A stretch of 51,555 nucleotides of DNA from an uncultured Flavobacteriales bacterium (GTDB taxonomy: Bacteria; Bacteroidota; Bacteroidia; Flavobacteriales; UBA1820), in the NCBI GenBank assembly GCA_938023515.1, contig CALJDR010000032.1:1-51555 (forward strand). Reading direction: 5' to 3'. How positions within the stretch are numbered: the first letter of the stretch is position 1; each line of letters opens with the position of its first letter. The translations under genes and the position numbers were made by a program. The notes below the pieces were generated by a model, which saw only the letters and a program-made list of their open reading frames with translations, searched no databases and was not told where the DNA came from. Shown one piece after another: positions 1 through 7,808 of this stretch.

Positions 1-48
1 CGAGATGACGTCGAGTCTCGTGGGCTCGGAGATGTGTATAAGAGACAG
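1..48 (+). other. Sequencing adapter remnant (Illumina P7 end + i7 index + Nextera read-2 transposase adapter)
   Basis: Bases 1-6 match the last six bases of the P7 oligo. Bases 7-14 (GACGTCGA) sit where the 8-base i7 index belongs and, from memory, are the oligo form of Nextera XT index N729. Bases 15-48 match the 34-base Nextera read-2 sequence, ending in the mosaic-end bases AGATGTGTATAAGAGACAG. Genomic sequence begins at base 49. Any reading frame or homology search that uses these bases is artefactual. Confidence 0.97.
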
Positions 49-239
49 ATCTGCCGCTTTGCAACGGGGAATGCCCGAAAAACCGTATCGTCGATTCCGG
101 CGAAAAAGGAAAGCGGTTGAACTACCTGTGCCGGGGATACAAATATTTCTTTACCCGTACCGAGCCTTATTTCCGCTTTATGGCCGGGGAACTGGCCGCA
201 GGGCGCAACGTATTAGCGGTAAAAGACCAACGGTTTTGA
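49..239 (+). CDS. Anaerobic sulfatase-maturating enzyme, C-terminal fragment (radical SAM, SPASM domain)
   Basis: Only the last 62 or so codons are present; the 5' part is lost at the adapter junction. The frame beginning at base 51 reads LPLCNGECPKNR, then LNYLCRGYKYFF, then FRFMAGELAAGRN, and stops with TGA at 237-239. This pattern, CxxxCPKxR followed by a conserved LNYLCxGYxxFF segment, is the C-terminal SPASM region of anSME/ChuR proteins. Three auxiliary-cluster cysteines are visible. These enzymes convert an active-site Ser or Cys of sulfatases to formylglycine in the cytoplasm before export, which suits a gut bacterium that uses sulfated glycans. A perfect hairpin follows directly. Another SPASM-containing radical SAM enzyme cannot be excluded from so short a piece. 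Confidence 0.78.
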
Positions 240-248
240 CCCTACCCC

Positions 249-294
249 CAGACCGGCAAGCGGCGCCCCGAAAGGGGCGCCGCTTGCCGGTCTG
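249..294. terminator. Perfect 21-bp inverted repeat between convergent genes
   Basis: Arms 249-269 and 274-294 pair without a mismatch around a GAAA tetraloop. It lies between the 3' end of the sulfatase-maturase gene (plus) and mazG (minus). There is no good T-run on either side, so a bidirectional terminator is likely but not certain. Confidence 0.6.
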
Positions 295-315
295 CCGTTT
301 GCCGGTCAAATCAGG

Positions 316-1095
316 TCAACCGAGCGTTTTCTTGGCTTTTTCCCAATACACATCCATCTGCTCCAGGGACATATCCGTCAAAACATGGCCGTCGGCCGCC
401 GCCAGGCGCTCCAGCTCCATAAAGCGGGCGATGAATTTCTTGTTCGTCTTTTCCAGAGCATCCTCGGCGTTGATACCCAGATGGGCTGCGTAGTTCACCA
501 GCGAAAAAAGCACGTCGCCCAATTCGCCTTCGGCCTTTCCCATCTCTCCGCGGAAAATTTCGGCACGTAATTCTCCCAGTTCTTCCTGAACTTTACCCCA
601 GACCCCTTCGGCATCGGCCCAGTCAAATCCGACCCCGCGTACTTTCTCTAATGTCCGTTGGGCCTTGATCAGCGCCGGCAGGCTCCGCGGGACACCGGCC
701 AGCACGCTGCGGTTACCCTCTTTCAGTTTGATCTTTTCCCAGTTCTGCTTCACCGCCTCGCTGTCTTCGGCTTTGACTTCCCCGTATACGTGCGGATGGC
801 GGCGGATGAGTTTCTCGCTCTCCCCCTCCAGGATATCCTCCATCGTAAAAGCTCCTTTTTCCCGGCCCATCACAGCGTAGAACATCAGGTGCAGCATCAC
901 ATCCCCGGCCTCTTTCCGCACCTCGTCCCACTGCCCGTCCACGATTGCGTCGGACAGTTCGTAGACTTCCTCCAGCGTATTGGTGCGTAAGCTCTCGAAT
1001 GTCTGTTTACGGTCCCAGGGACATTTTTCCCGAAGTTCGGCTACGATATCGTATAAGCGTCCGAAAGCAGCCAGCATTTTTTCTTTTTCTTCCAT
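316..1095 (-). CDS. mazG: Nucleoside triphosphate pyrophosphohydrolase MazG
   Basis: A 259-aa all-alpha NTP pyrophosphohydrolase that hydrolyses (d)NTPs to NMP and pyrophosphate, acting as a house-cleaning enzyme in the cytoplasm. The CPWDRKQT signature is at residues 25-32. The Mg-binding EEVYE motif is at 42-46, followed by EAGDVMLHL at 62-70. A second MazG repeat follows, with EELGELRAE and GELGDVLFSLVN near residues 170-200. Its length matches the two-domain E. coli enzyme (263 aa). It follows the nusB-DUF1573-yajC operon on the same strand, but an intrinsic terminator lies between, so it is probably transcribed separately or by read-through. Confidence 0.95.
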   Translation of the reverse strand: MEEKEKMLAAFGRLYDIVAELREKCPWDRKQTFESLRTNTLEEVYELSDAIVDGQWDEVRKEAGDVMLHLMFYAVMGREKGAFTMEDILEGESEKLIRRHPHVYGEVKAEDSEAVKQNWEKIKLKEGNRSVLAGVPRSLPALIKAQRTLEKVRGVGFDWADAEGVWGKVQEELGELRAEIFRGEMGKAEGELGDVLFSLVNYAAHLGINAEDALEKTNKKFIARFMELERLAAADGHVLTDMSLEQMDVYWEKAKKTLG

Positions 1096-1116
1096 ACGTT
1101 CCTGTTTTTTAGCGAA

Positions 1117-1140
1117 AAAGCCGCCGGAACCGGCGGCTTT
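1117..1140. terminator. Intrinsic terminator downstream of yajC
   Basis: Arms 1117-1127 and 1130-1140 form an 11-bp GC-rich stem around a two-base centre. On the minus strand it is followed by five T residues, so it ends the nusB-DUF1573-yajC transcript. A weaker T-tract exists on the plus strand. Confidence 0.8.
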
Positions 1141-1166
1141 GCTTTTTCAAAAGGGCTGGCCTTTTG

Positions 1167-1490
1167 TTATTTCTCCTGCGAGTTACCGTAGCGGGCTGCG
1201 GTGAGTTCGCGTGAAATAGCAGAACGCTCGAAAGTGATCTGTCCGGCTTTTGTATCGATGATCACCGTGTTGTCGTTTATTTCTACCAGACGTCCGTGGA
1301 TACCACCGATGGTCACTACCCACTGGCCTTTCTGGAGCTCCGAGATAAATTTCTTTTCCTGTTTCTGGCGTTTCTGCTGGGGACGTATCATCAGGAAATA
1401 CATCACGGCGATAAATGCCACCAGCATGACGAGCATACTCATCCCGCCTCCGGCTCCGCCTGCAGCGGCATCGAGAATAATTTGGTTCAT
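1167..1490 (-). CDS. yajC: Preprotein translocase subunit YajC
   Basis: A 107-aa single-pass inner-membrane protein. The membrane segment is roughly residues 17-35 (SMLVMLVAFIAVMYFLMI), followed by the hallmark IRPQQKRQKQE cytosolic turn and a small beta domain containing GDRV-like WVVTIGGIHGRLVEI. YajC associates with SecDF and supports Sec-dependent export. It is the third gene of the minus-strand operon after nusB and a DUF1573 lipoprotein gene. In other Bacteroidales I expect ybbR-like and coaE genes to follow yajC, but here a terminator and mazG come instead. Confidence 0.95.
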   Translation of the reverse strand: MNQIILDAAAGGAGGGMSMLVMLVAFIAVMYFLMIRPQQKRQKQEKKFISELQKGQWVVTIGGIHGRLVEINDNTVIIDTKAGQITFERSAISRELTAARYGNSQEK

Positions 1491-1515
1491 GTTTCTTTCT
1501 GTTTATATTAATGAA

Positions 1516-1938
1516 TTATTTTTCGTTTACGATCGTGCCTGTGATATACAATATCTCCCGGCCTTTGCGTGTATTGAGGGTCAGTGTAATGGATTTGGTA
1601 AATCGCTCGAAGCCTTCCCCGTCGAAAGTGACTTTTACCTCTCCATAGCGGCCCGGCAATACTGGTTCTTTGGTATATTCCGGCGTGGTGCATCCGCACG
1701 AGGTCGTTACATCGGCGATTACCAGAGGGGCTTTCCCGGTATTGCGGAACTTGAACACATGGCTGACGGACTCTCCGCGCACCACTTTTCCGAAATCGTG
1801 TTTGTACGTATCGTTCTCGAATTCGATTGCCGGATACTTCCGGTCTTTTTTCTGTGCATCATCCGCCGGGCCGCAACCGGCAAAAGCCGATCCGCAAGCC
1901 AGCAACAGCGCTAAAGTTATCGTCATTATCTTCTTCAT
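1516..1938 (-). CDS. DUF1573 lipoprotein
   Basis: A 140-aa exported protein. Its signal peptide has two possible lipobox cysteines, C15 (LLAC) and C22 (FAGC). The mature part is a DUF1573 immunoglobulin-like domain (about residues 36-138), with the typical HDFGKVVRGE, F+FRNTGKAPLVI and TTSCGCTTPEY segments. The domain is very common in Bacteroidetes and structurally resembles ASPM/SPD-2/hydin-type folds; its molecular role is not known. It is placed between nusB and yajC, 25 bp from yajC, in an arrangement I recall as conserved in the order. Confidence 0.88.
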   Translation of the reverse strand: MKKIMTITLALLLACGSAFAGCGPADDAQKKDRKYPAIEFENDTYKHDFGKVVRGESVSHVFKFRNTGKAPLVIADVTTSCGCTTPEYTKEPVLPGRYGEVKVTFDGEGFERFTKSITLTLNTRKGREILYITGTIVNEK

Positions 1939-1990
1939 ACGTCTCTATTTTAAATCGTTCAAAGCCCGACCGTTCAAAATTAGGAAAAAA

Positions 1991-2929
1991 TCACATAAGT
2001 CCGCGGCCCGACTTATTAATTTTCCCCTGGGCTGTCAGTTCTTCCAGCACACGGTCCAGAATACCGTTGATGAACACTTTGCTTTTGGGAGTCGAATAAT
2101 CCTTGGCTATTTCTATATATTCGTTCAGAGTTACTTTGCCCGGTATACTGGGAAACATCATGAATTCGGTGATGGCCATTTCCATCAGGATAAAATCGAC
2201 CAGCGCGATACGCTCCGAATCCCAGTTTTCGGCTTTCTGCTCGATGAGCGGGCGCCACGTATCCCCGTTTTCCAGGGTCTTTTTCAATAATTCGCGGGCA
2301 AACTCCTTATCGCCCGAATCCTTGTACAGCAATGGGATGGAGAAATTGGAGTTTCCTTCTTTGATATTTTCCAGGGTTTTGAGCATCATGGTATTGGCCA
2401 CCTGAAGATCGGCCGCCCAATCCATATTGTAATCCTCGTAAAAATCGGCGAGCGCTTCGTCCGGGGCGATGATATCCCGGAACACGAACAGCATGAAATC
2501 CTTATGGGCGGAGAACGAATTATCCCCCGAATCCATATAATCCCGGTATTGCGGGCTGGCTTCTATCTTTTGAAGGATGGTCTCCACATATTCGCTATGG
2601 TCGGCCCACAGGGAAGAATATTTGGCCGAAAGCCGGGCAAATTCCGGGTTCTTTTCCAACAAGGTCGAAAAAGGGTTCTCTACGAACTTCCTATTTGGGT
2701 TCCGGTCTTCGGACGAGGCCAAGTGTTTCGTGCGGCGCACTTCCAGTTTAGCGGAAGCCTTGCGCACCACCGCTTCGAGCAGTGAGGCCTGCATCGCATA
2801 CAGGTCGCCGATCTTTTCGATGGAAGCGAGGAAATTTTTACAAAAATCCGGGATATCCCCCGGTGCGCCCTGCCGGTAAGCGTAGACCGCCTGCATTACT
2901 TTGGCGCGAATGTGTCGTCTGGTTAACAT
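1991..2929 (-). CDS. nusB: Transcription antitermination factor NusB (long Bacteroidetes form)
   Basis: A 312-aa protein that starts MLTRRHIRAKVMQAVYAYRQ, the RNA-binding N-terminal helix of NusB. It ends with the NusB core, including IALVDFILMEMAITEF near residue 250 and the conserved LNEYIEIAKDYSTPKSKVFINGILD. NusB with NusE (S10) forms the antitermination complex on rRNA leader boxA. The E. coli protein is about 139 aa; here some 150-170 residues are inserted between the first helix and the core, which is usual in Bacteroidetes. First gene of its operon; a -7-like box lies about 55 bp upstream. Confidence 0.93.
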   Translation of the reverse strand: MLTRRHIRAKVMQAVYAYRQGAPGDIPDFCKNFLASIEKIGDLYAMQASLLEAVVRKASAKLEVRRTKHLASSEDRNPNRKFVENPFSTLLEKNPEFARLSAKYSSLWADHSEYVETILQKIEASPQYRDYMDSGDNSFSAHKDFMLFVFRDIIAPDEALADFYEDYNMDWAADLQVANTMMLKTLENIKEGNSNFSIPLLYKDSGDKEFARELLKKTLENGDTWRPLIEQKAENWDSERIALVDFILMEMAITEFMMFPSIPGKVTLNEYIEIAKDYSTPKSKVFINGILDRVLEELTAQGKINKSGRGLM

Positions 2930-2985
2930 CTGTCTTGTTGGACATTAAAAAAGAACTTCTCCCCCTGTCCGCAGGCAGGGCGCCA

Positions 2986-2993
2986 CAAAGGTA
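2986..2993 (-). promoter_or_regulatory. Candidate -7 element for nusB
   Basis: The minus strand reads TACCTTTG, an exact TAnnTTTG match, 56 bp upstream of the nusB start. No good -33 TTTG is seen at the usual distance. Confidence 0.45.
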
Positions 2994-3090
2994 AGACATT
3001 ATTTTTTTGTTTTTGCGGTATATTTTGTATTTTAGTAATCCTGTTCCGCCCGGCGGGACCTGAAGACCGAACCCTAAACCTTTTTATACT

Positions 3091-3447
3091 ATGGAGAATT
3101 TCTATGCACTGAAAAAAGAGCTCCGCATTCCGCTGTTCGACGAACTGGCGGAAGAGGCCGCCCGCAGCGGTTTCATGCACCTGAGCAGCGAATTGGCTTT
3201 TTACGGGGTCACCGAAGCCGCCGATATCCGCGCCGCCGTGGAAGGGTGTATCCGCCTGTTACGGAATACTTCGGACGATTCCCAACGGCATTTCCGCCGC
3301 ACGTTCACCTGGACCCCCGAAGGGGTGAGCCAGGTATGGATGGTATCCCGGGAAGGATGGGAGCTGCTCCTGCTGCGCGTCGCCCCGTCGTCGCCCCAGT
3401 TGTCGGAAAAGCTGCTGCAAAGCGTAAAAAAACGCCGCATGCGGTAA
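3091..3447 (+). CDS. Conserved-looking hypothetical protein, 118 aa
   Basis: I do not recognise this family. The product is soluble with no signal peptide or membrane segment. It has an alpha-helical, acidic N-terminal half (LFDELAEEAARSGF, AADIRAAVEGCIRLL), a WTPEGVSQVWMVSREGWELLLLRV beta-like region and a very basic tail (VKKRRMR). It starts about 160 bp from the divergent nusB gene and ends 60 bp before the SUI1 gene, so it may be first in that operon. Composition and GC-rich codon use match its neighbours, and it is free of the arginine/proline bias of frame-shadow ORFs, so I believe it is real. Confidence 0.62.
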   Translation: MENFYALKKELRIPLFDELAEEAARSGFMHLSSELAFYGVTEAADIRAAVEGCIRLLRNTSDDSQRHFRRTFTWTPEGVSQVWMVSREGWELLLLRVAPSSPQLSEKLLQSVKKRRMR

Positions 3448-3507
3448 ACACGCTTGCCCGGCGGGCATTTATTGCTAAATTTGGCATCCTGAAACCCTAC
3501 GTCGCAT

Positions 3508-3855
3508 ATGGCCGCAAAAACGAACTCCCCATTCGAAAGCCTCGGCTCGATGGTATTCTCCACCAACCGGGAAATGGACTTTTCTGCCCAAGAAGAGGAA
3601 ATAGCCGATGTCGCGCCCGAAAAACAACGACTGACTGTCCGCAAGGATACCTCGGGGCGGAAAGGAAAGATCGTAACCCTGGTGCAAGGATTCCAGGGAG
3701 GGGCACAGGCGCTGGAAGAGTTGGGCACCCTGCTCAAACGCCACTGCGGCACGGGTGGATCGGCCAAAGACGGCGAAATACTGATACAGGGCGACGTAAG
3801 GCAGAAAGTCGCCGCTTTTCTCTCGAACAAAGGATATAAAGTCCGAACGATATAA
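3508..3855 (+). CDS. SUI1/YciH family translation factor
   Basis: A 115-aa protein whose second half (about residues 40-113) is an eIF1/SUI1 domain. It has the family pattern of basic loop and helix, with KGKIVTLVQGFQGGAQALEELGTLLKRHCGTGG, then KDGEILIQGDVRQKV and LSNKGYKVR. Bacterial YciH homologues bind the 30S subunit and influence start selection; their physiological role is less clear than that of eukaryotic eIF1. The N-terminal 40 residues are variable and acidic. The stop lies six bases before the phosphorylase gene, so the two are probably co-transcribed. Confidence 0.9.
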   Translation: MAAKTNSPFESLGSMVFSTNREMDFSAQEEEIADVAPEKQRLTVRKDTSGRKGKIVTLVQGFQGGAQALEELGTLLKRHCGTGGSAKDGEILIQGDVRQKVAAFLSNKGYKVRTI

Positions 3856-3861
3856 AAACGC

Positions 3862-4737
3862 ATGAGTATGAAGATCAAAGAATCCGAACTGATAGTCAAT
3901 CCCGACGGGAGCATCTACCACCTCCATCTCACCCCGGAAGAACTGGCGGATAACGTCCTTTTGGTAGGCGATCCGGGCCGTGTACCCGTCGTATCCAAAC
4001 ATTTCGATACGGTGGAACTCCGCCGGGAAAACCGCGAGATCCATTCGCATACCGGCACCCTGCGCGGCAAGCGTTTTACGGCGATCTCCACCGGCATGGG
4101 CCCGGACAACATCGACATCGTACTGAACGAACTGGACGCCCTGAAAAATATCGACCTGAAGACCCGCGAGATCAAGGATAAGAAGACCTCGCTCAATATC
4201 GTGCGTATCGGCACTTCCGGTTCGCTCCAGCAGGACATCCCGGTGGACAGTTTCGTAGTAGCGCGGCGGGCTATCGGCTTCGACGGGGTGCTGCACTTTT
4301 ACAAAAGCCAGGACGTGCGCCGCATAGACATCGAAGACGCCTTTATCGAACAGAGCCACTGGAATCCGCTGGCCGCACGCCCGTACGTGGTGGACGGCAG
4401 CCAGGAGTTATTCGAGAAGATCAGCGGCCCGCAGACCGTGGAAGGCTTTACCGCCACCGCCGTCGGTTTTTACGGCCCGCAGGGACGCGAACTGCGTATC
4501 CCGCTGGCCAACCCGGAGGCGAACGACATGCTCGAAAAATTCGCCTACAAGGGCCTGCGCCTGACCAATTACGAGATGGAAACCTCGGCCATTTATGGCC
4601 TTTCGGCCCTGTTGGGGCACAAAGCCTGCTCCACCAATTGCATCGTCGCCGCCCGCACGGCCGGTATATTCTCCGCCGACGCCCACGCCGCGGTGGAAAA
4701 ACTAATCGTTTACGTACTGGGTCGCCTGACGGCCTGA
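3862..4737 (+). CDS. Nucleoside phosphorylase (uridine phosphorylase-like)
   Basis: A 291-aa PNP/UDP-family enzyme that cleaves nucleosides with phosphate to base and ribose-1-phosphate. Visible family elements are the phosphate-binding VGDPGRV near residue 36, STGMGPDN near residue 79, IGTSGSLQ near residue 117 and the ribose-binding NYEMETSAIYGL near residue 236. The Met-Glu pair and the overall pattern resemble uridine phosphorylases more than hexameric PNP, but substrate cannot be fixed from sequence. ATGAGTATG offers two in-frame starts; the first, at 3862, is used. Followed by trmD after 20 bp. Confidence 0.88.
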   Translation: MSMKIKESELIVNPDGSIYHLHLTPEELADNVLLVGDPGRVPVVSKHFDTVELRRENREIHSHTGTLRGKRFTAISTGMGPDNIDIVLNELDALKNIDLKTREIKDKKTSLNIVRIGTSGSLQQDIPVDSFVVARRAIGFDGVLHFYKSQDVRRIDIEDAFIEQSHWNPLAARPYVVDGSQELFEKISGPQTVEGFTATAVGFYGPQGRELRIPLANPEANDMLEKFAYKGLRLTNYEMETSAIYGLSALLGHKACSTNCIVAARTAGIFSADAHAAVEKLIVYVLGRLTA

Positions 4738-4757
4738 AACCTTCCGACTACCGCCCG

Positions 4758-5447
4758 ATGAGAATAGACATCGTATCCTGCGTGCCCGACCTGTTGGTGA
4801 GCGCTTTCGAGGAATCCATCATGAAACGCGCCCGGGACAAGGGCTTTTTGGAACTGCACCTGCACAACCTGCACGACTATGCGTTCGACCGCTACCACCG
4901 GACGGACGACTACCCGTTCGGCGGAGGGGCCGGGATGGTCATGATGGCCGAACCGATAGACCGGTGCCTGTCGGAACTCAAAGTCCAGCGCCCTTACGAC
5001 GAGGTCATTTATATGACACCCGACGGGACACAGTGGGACCAGGCGCAGGCAAATGCCTATTCCCTGAAAGAGAACCTCATCATCCTGTGCGGACATTATA
5101 AAGGCGTGGACGAGCGCGTACGCCAACTGCACGTCACGGCCGAAATATCCATCGGCGACTATGTCGTTTCGGGCGGGGAACTGCCCGCTGCGCTGGTGGC
5201 CGACAGCATCGTCCGGCTGATCCCGGGCGTGTTGGGAGACGAACAGTCCGCCCTGTCGGACAGTTTCCAGGACGGTCTTCTTTCCCCGCCCGTATACACG
5301 CGCCCGGCAGAATACAACGGGCTGAAAGTGCCGGACGTCCTACTCAGCGGCGACCATGCCGCCATCGCCGCCTGGCGGATGGAACAGGCCGTATCCCGCA
5401 CCCGGGAACGCCGCCCTGATATGCCGATCCCCGGCGAAGCGGATTAG
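4758..5447 (+). CDS. trmD: tRNA (guanine(37)-N1)-methyltransferase TrmD
   Basis: A 229-aa trefoil-knot methyltransferase that uses SAM to make m1G37 next to the anticodon and prevents +1 frameshifting. It begins MRIDIVSCVPDLL; the longer open frame upstream lies inside the phosphorylase gene and has no homology to the family. Recognisable elements are DDYPFGGGAGMVMMAEP (about residues 54-70), the knot segment LCGHYKGVDERV, GDYVVSGGELPA and PPVYTRPAEYNG. It is on its own here, away from the rpsP-rimM-trmD-rplS cluster seen in many bacteria. A weak hairpin with a T-run follows. Confidence 0.95.
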   Translation: MRIDIVSCVPDLLVSAFEESIMKRARDKGFLELHLHNLHDYAFDRYHRTDDYPFGGGAGMVMMAEPIDRCLSELKVQRPYDEVIYMTPDGTQWDQAQANAYSLKENLIILCGHYKGVDERVRQLHVTAEISIGDYVVSGGELPAALVADSIVRLIPGVLGDEQSALSDSFQDGLLSPPVYTRPAEYNGLKVPDVLLSGDHAAIAAWRMEQAVSRTRERRPDMPIPGEAD

Positions 5448-5488
5448 GCCCGAAACGGGTTTTCAGGATACTGTCCGGGCTGTTTTTT
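5448..5488 (+). terminator. Weak terminator after trmD
   Basis: GCCCG at 5448-5452 can pair with CGGGC at 5476-5480, and the stem is followed by a run of six T. The loop is long and an alternative small CCCG/CGGG hairpin exists, so this is a tentative call. The remaining 225 bp up to aspA show no gene; an imperfect -7 box (TAAATTAG) lies near 5656. Confidence 0.4.
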
Positions 5489-5714
5489 CCAAATGCCCGC
5501 AAATTGTTTTTTGCCACAAAAGCAATAGCCGCGCGGTTTTATTCCTTTTCTCCGAAAAGTTCCGATTAAACATTCCTTTTTCCGCAGCAAAAAGCCCCGT
5601 TTCTTCCATAACGGTTATTTATTTGCCTGCGGATACCACTGTCTGATTTCTTTTTTAAATTAGCCCCTATCTAACACACACATTTATTTTTTAATAAAAA
5701 ACTACTTATTTACA

Positions 5715-7121
5715 ATGAAATACAGAATAGAGAGCGACTCGATAGGCGAGATAAAGGTCAACGCAGCCGTTTATTACGGAGTACAGACCCAAAGGGCTAT
5801 CGAAAACTTCGACATTTCCCGTATCAAAGTCAGCGATTATCCGGAACTCGTCCGTGCACTCGGCATGGTAAAACTGGCTGCCGCCCGCGCCAATTACGAC
5901 CTGGGCTTGCTTCCTAAGGATATTTTCAAGGCCATCGAAGCGGCCTGCAAGCGGGTGATCGCCGGCGAATTCAACGATCAGTTCCCCATCGACATGGTAC
6001 AGGGCGGGGCCGGCACTTCGACCAATATGAATGCCAATGAAGTGATCGCCAACGTGGCCCTCGAATCGATCGGCAAGGAAAAAGGCGACTACAAAACCAT
6101 TTCCCCCAACGACCATGTGAACTGCTCGCAGTCCACCAACGACGCGTACCCCACTTCGCTCAAAATCGCTTTTATCAACTCCAATAAAGACCTGGTAAAA
6201 CATCTGCAGCGCCTGATCGATGCTTTCCACAGTAAAGGCATTGAATTCGAACGCATCCTCAAGATGGGCCGTACCGAAATGCAGGACGCCGTCCCGATGA
6301 CCCTGGGACAGGAATTCGAGGCTTTCGCCGCCACCCTGACGGAAGAGATCGAACGCCTGAACCAAATGGCAAAATTTTTCCAGGAGATCAACATGGGCGC
6401 TACCGCCATCGGAACGGGCATCAACGCCGCTCCCGGCTATGCAGAACTGGTGACCGGCAAACTCTCGGCGATCGTAGGTATGGAATTCATCAAGGCGACC
6501 AACCTGATCGAAGCGACCCCCGATACGGGCTCGTATGTGATCTACTCCTCAGCACTCAAACGATTGGCAATCAAACTGTCGAAGATCAGCAACGACCTGC
6601 GCCTGCTGTCTTCCGGTCCCCGTTGCGGCTTCAACGAGATCAACCTGCCGGCCCTGCAGCCGGGCTCTTCCATCATGCCGGGCAAGGTGAACCCTGTCAT
6701 CCCCGAAATGATGAACGAAGTATGCTATAAAGTGATCGGTAACGACCTGACCGTGACGATGGCTTCCGAAGCCGGACAGCTCCAGCTCAATGCCATGGAG
6801 CCCATCATCGCAGAGGCCATTCTCGAATCCATCACCTACCTGTCCCGCGCGATGGACACTATGGCCGACAAATGCGTAGACGGCATCACAGCCAACGAAG
6901 ACATATGCCACAACCTGGTGATGAACTCCATCGGCCTGGTGACAGCCCTCAACCCGTACATTGGTTATAAGAACTCGGCCATGATCGCCAAAGAGGCCCT
7001 CAAGACCGGAAAAGGCGTATACGAACTGGTACTGGAACACAAGATCCTCCCGAAGGAAAAACTGGACGAGATCCTCGACCCGGAAAACATGATCGCGCCG
7101 CATCCTTACTCTAAAATGTAA
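5715..7121 (+). CDS. aspA: Aspartate ammonia-lyase
   Basis: A 468-aa member of the fumarase/aspartase superfamily that deaminates aspartate to fumarate and ammonia, feeding fumarate respiration in anaerobic Bacteroidales. The superfamily signature GSSIMPGKVNP is at residues 317-327 and carries the catalytic serine loop. GGAGTSTNMNANEV (about 97-110), NDHVNCSQSTNDAYPTS and GRTEMQDAVP are also intact. Class II fumarase shares these motifs, but the N-terminal MKYRIESDSIGEIKVNAAVYYGVQTQRA resembles aspartase more closely. Monocistronic, with a strong terminator after it. Confidence 0.93.
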   Translation: MKYRIESDSIGEIKVNAAVYYGVQTQRAIENFDISRIKVSDYPELVRALGMVKLAAARANYDLGLLPKDIFKAIEAACKRVIAGEFNDQFPIDMVQGGAGTSTNMNANEVIANVALESIGKEKGDYKTISPNDHVNCSQSTNDAYPTSLKIAFINSNKDLVKHLQRLIDAFHSKGIEFERILKMGRTEMQDAVPMTLGQEFEAFAATLTEEIERLNQMAKFFQEINMGATAIGTGINAAPGYAELVTGKLSAIVGMEFIKATNLIEATPDTGSYVIYSSALKRLAIKLSKISNDLRLLSSGPRCGFNEINLPALQPGSSIMPGKVNPVIPEMMNEVCYKVIGNDLTVTMASEAGQLQLNAMEPIIAEAILESITYLSRAMDTMADKCVDGITANEDICHNLVMNSIGLVTALNPYIGYKNSAMIAKEALKTGKGVYELVLEHKILPKEKLDEILDPENMIAPHPYSKM

Positions 7122-7148
7122 CGAAAACCGCTTTCCTGACTTTTTAAG

Positions 7149-7179
7149 AGCCCCCGGCGATTTCTCGCCGGGGGCTTTT
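7149..7179 (+). terminator. Intrinsic terminator of aspA
   Basis: A perfect 12-bp stem (7149-7160 with 7165-7176) around a TTTC loop, followed by TTTT. Confidence 0.88.
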
Positions 7180-7264
7180 GTCTGCACTTAACATTTTTTT
7201 TGCAGTCTTGGATCATTTTTAGCACATGTTTCACACACAGGATCATGGTTTTGCGGGAATATTT

Positions 7265-7316
7265 TTCTACCTTAGTAGAACGTAATAACCAAACCGTTCC
7301 TGCCGAAAAAGCAGGA
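7265..7316 (+). promoter_or_regulatory. Inverted repeats in the 5' region of the PepSY-like gene
   Basis: TTCTAC (7265-7270) and GTAGAA (7275-7280) form a short palindrome that overlaps a TACCTTAG box close to the -7 consensus. A second pair, TCCTGC (7298-7303) and GCAGGA (7311-7316), would form a hairpin in the leader. The position suits an operator and an mRNA hairpin, but no regulator is identified. Confidence 0.3.
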
Positions 7317-7348
7317 GCGCATGTAGAACCAAAACAAACCGAAAAAGA

Positions 7349-7786
7349 ATGAAAAAACTAGCATTATTGGCCCTGGGGCTTTTCACCCTGACATTCCAGG
7401 CACAGGCCGCTGGCGACAAACCGGTCAAACCCGAACAGCTCCCCCAAGCGGCCCAACAATTCATCAAAACGCATTTCCCGAAAGCGGCTATCTCTTACGC
7501 GACCGTTGACAACGACCTGATCGGAAAGGATTATGCCGTCCGTTTGGAGAATGGAACTAAAGTCGAATTCGACAGCGACGGACAATGGACCGAGGTGGAC
7601 GCGGGCCGTTCCGCCGTTCCGCAGGCCATCGTTCCCAGCCAGATTCAGAGCTATGTCAAAACGCATCAGGGCGGACAGGCGATCGTGAAGATCGAAAAGG
7701 ACCGCCGGGGCTATGAAATAGAACTGGCCAACGACCTGAGCATCAAATTCGACAAACAGTTCAAACCGGTGGATTTCGACGACTGA
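7349..7786 (+). CDS. Periplasmic PepSY-like domain protein
   Basis: A 145-aa protein with a clear Sec signal peptide (MKKLALLALGLFTLTFQAQAA, cleavage after AQA near residue 20). The mature part has two successive PepSY-like (BLIP-related fold) repeats. The first is LPQAAQQFIKTHFPKAAISYATVDND...YAVRLENGTKVEFDSDGQWTEVD. The second is VPSQIQSYVKTHQGGQAIVKIEKDRRGYEIELANDLSIKFDKQFKPVD. The family is abundant in Bacteroidetes and exported; its role, perhaps a protease inhibitor or envelope-stress factor, is unproven. Single gene between terminators. Confidence 0.82.
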   Translation: MKKLALLALGLFTLTFQAQAAGDKPVKPEQLPQAAQQFIKTHFPKAAISYATVDNDLIGKDYAVRLENGTKVEFDSDGQWTEVDAGRSAVPQAIVPSQIQSYVKTHQGGQAIVKIEKDRRGYEIELANDLSIKFDKQFKPVDFDD

Positions 7787-7808
7787 CGCCGCAAAAACCT
7801 GAATACGA

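Noticed and set aside
5..493. 162-aa plus-strand ORF at the contig start
   Set aside because: It starts inside the sequencing adapter and runs through the maturase fragment in the wrong frame, the hairpin and the antisense of mazG.
4638..4757. 40-codon extension of trmD
   Set aside because: It lies within the phosphorylase gene in another frame; TrmD begins MRIDI.
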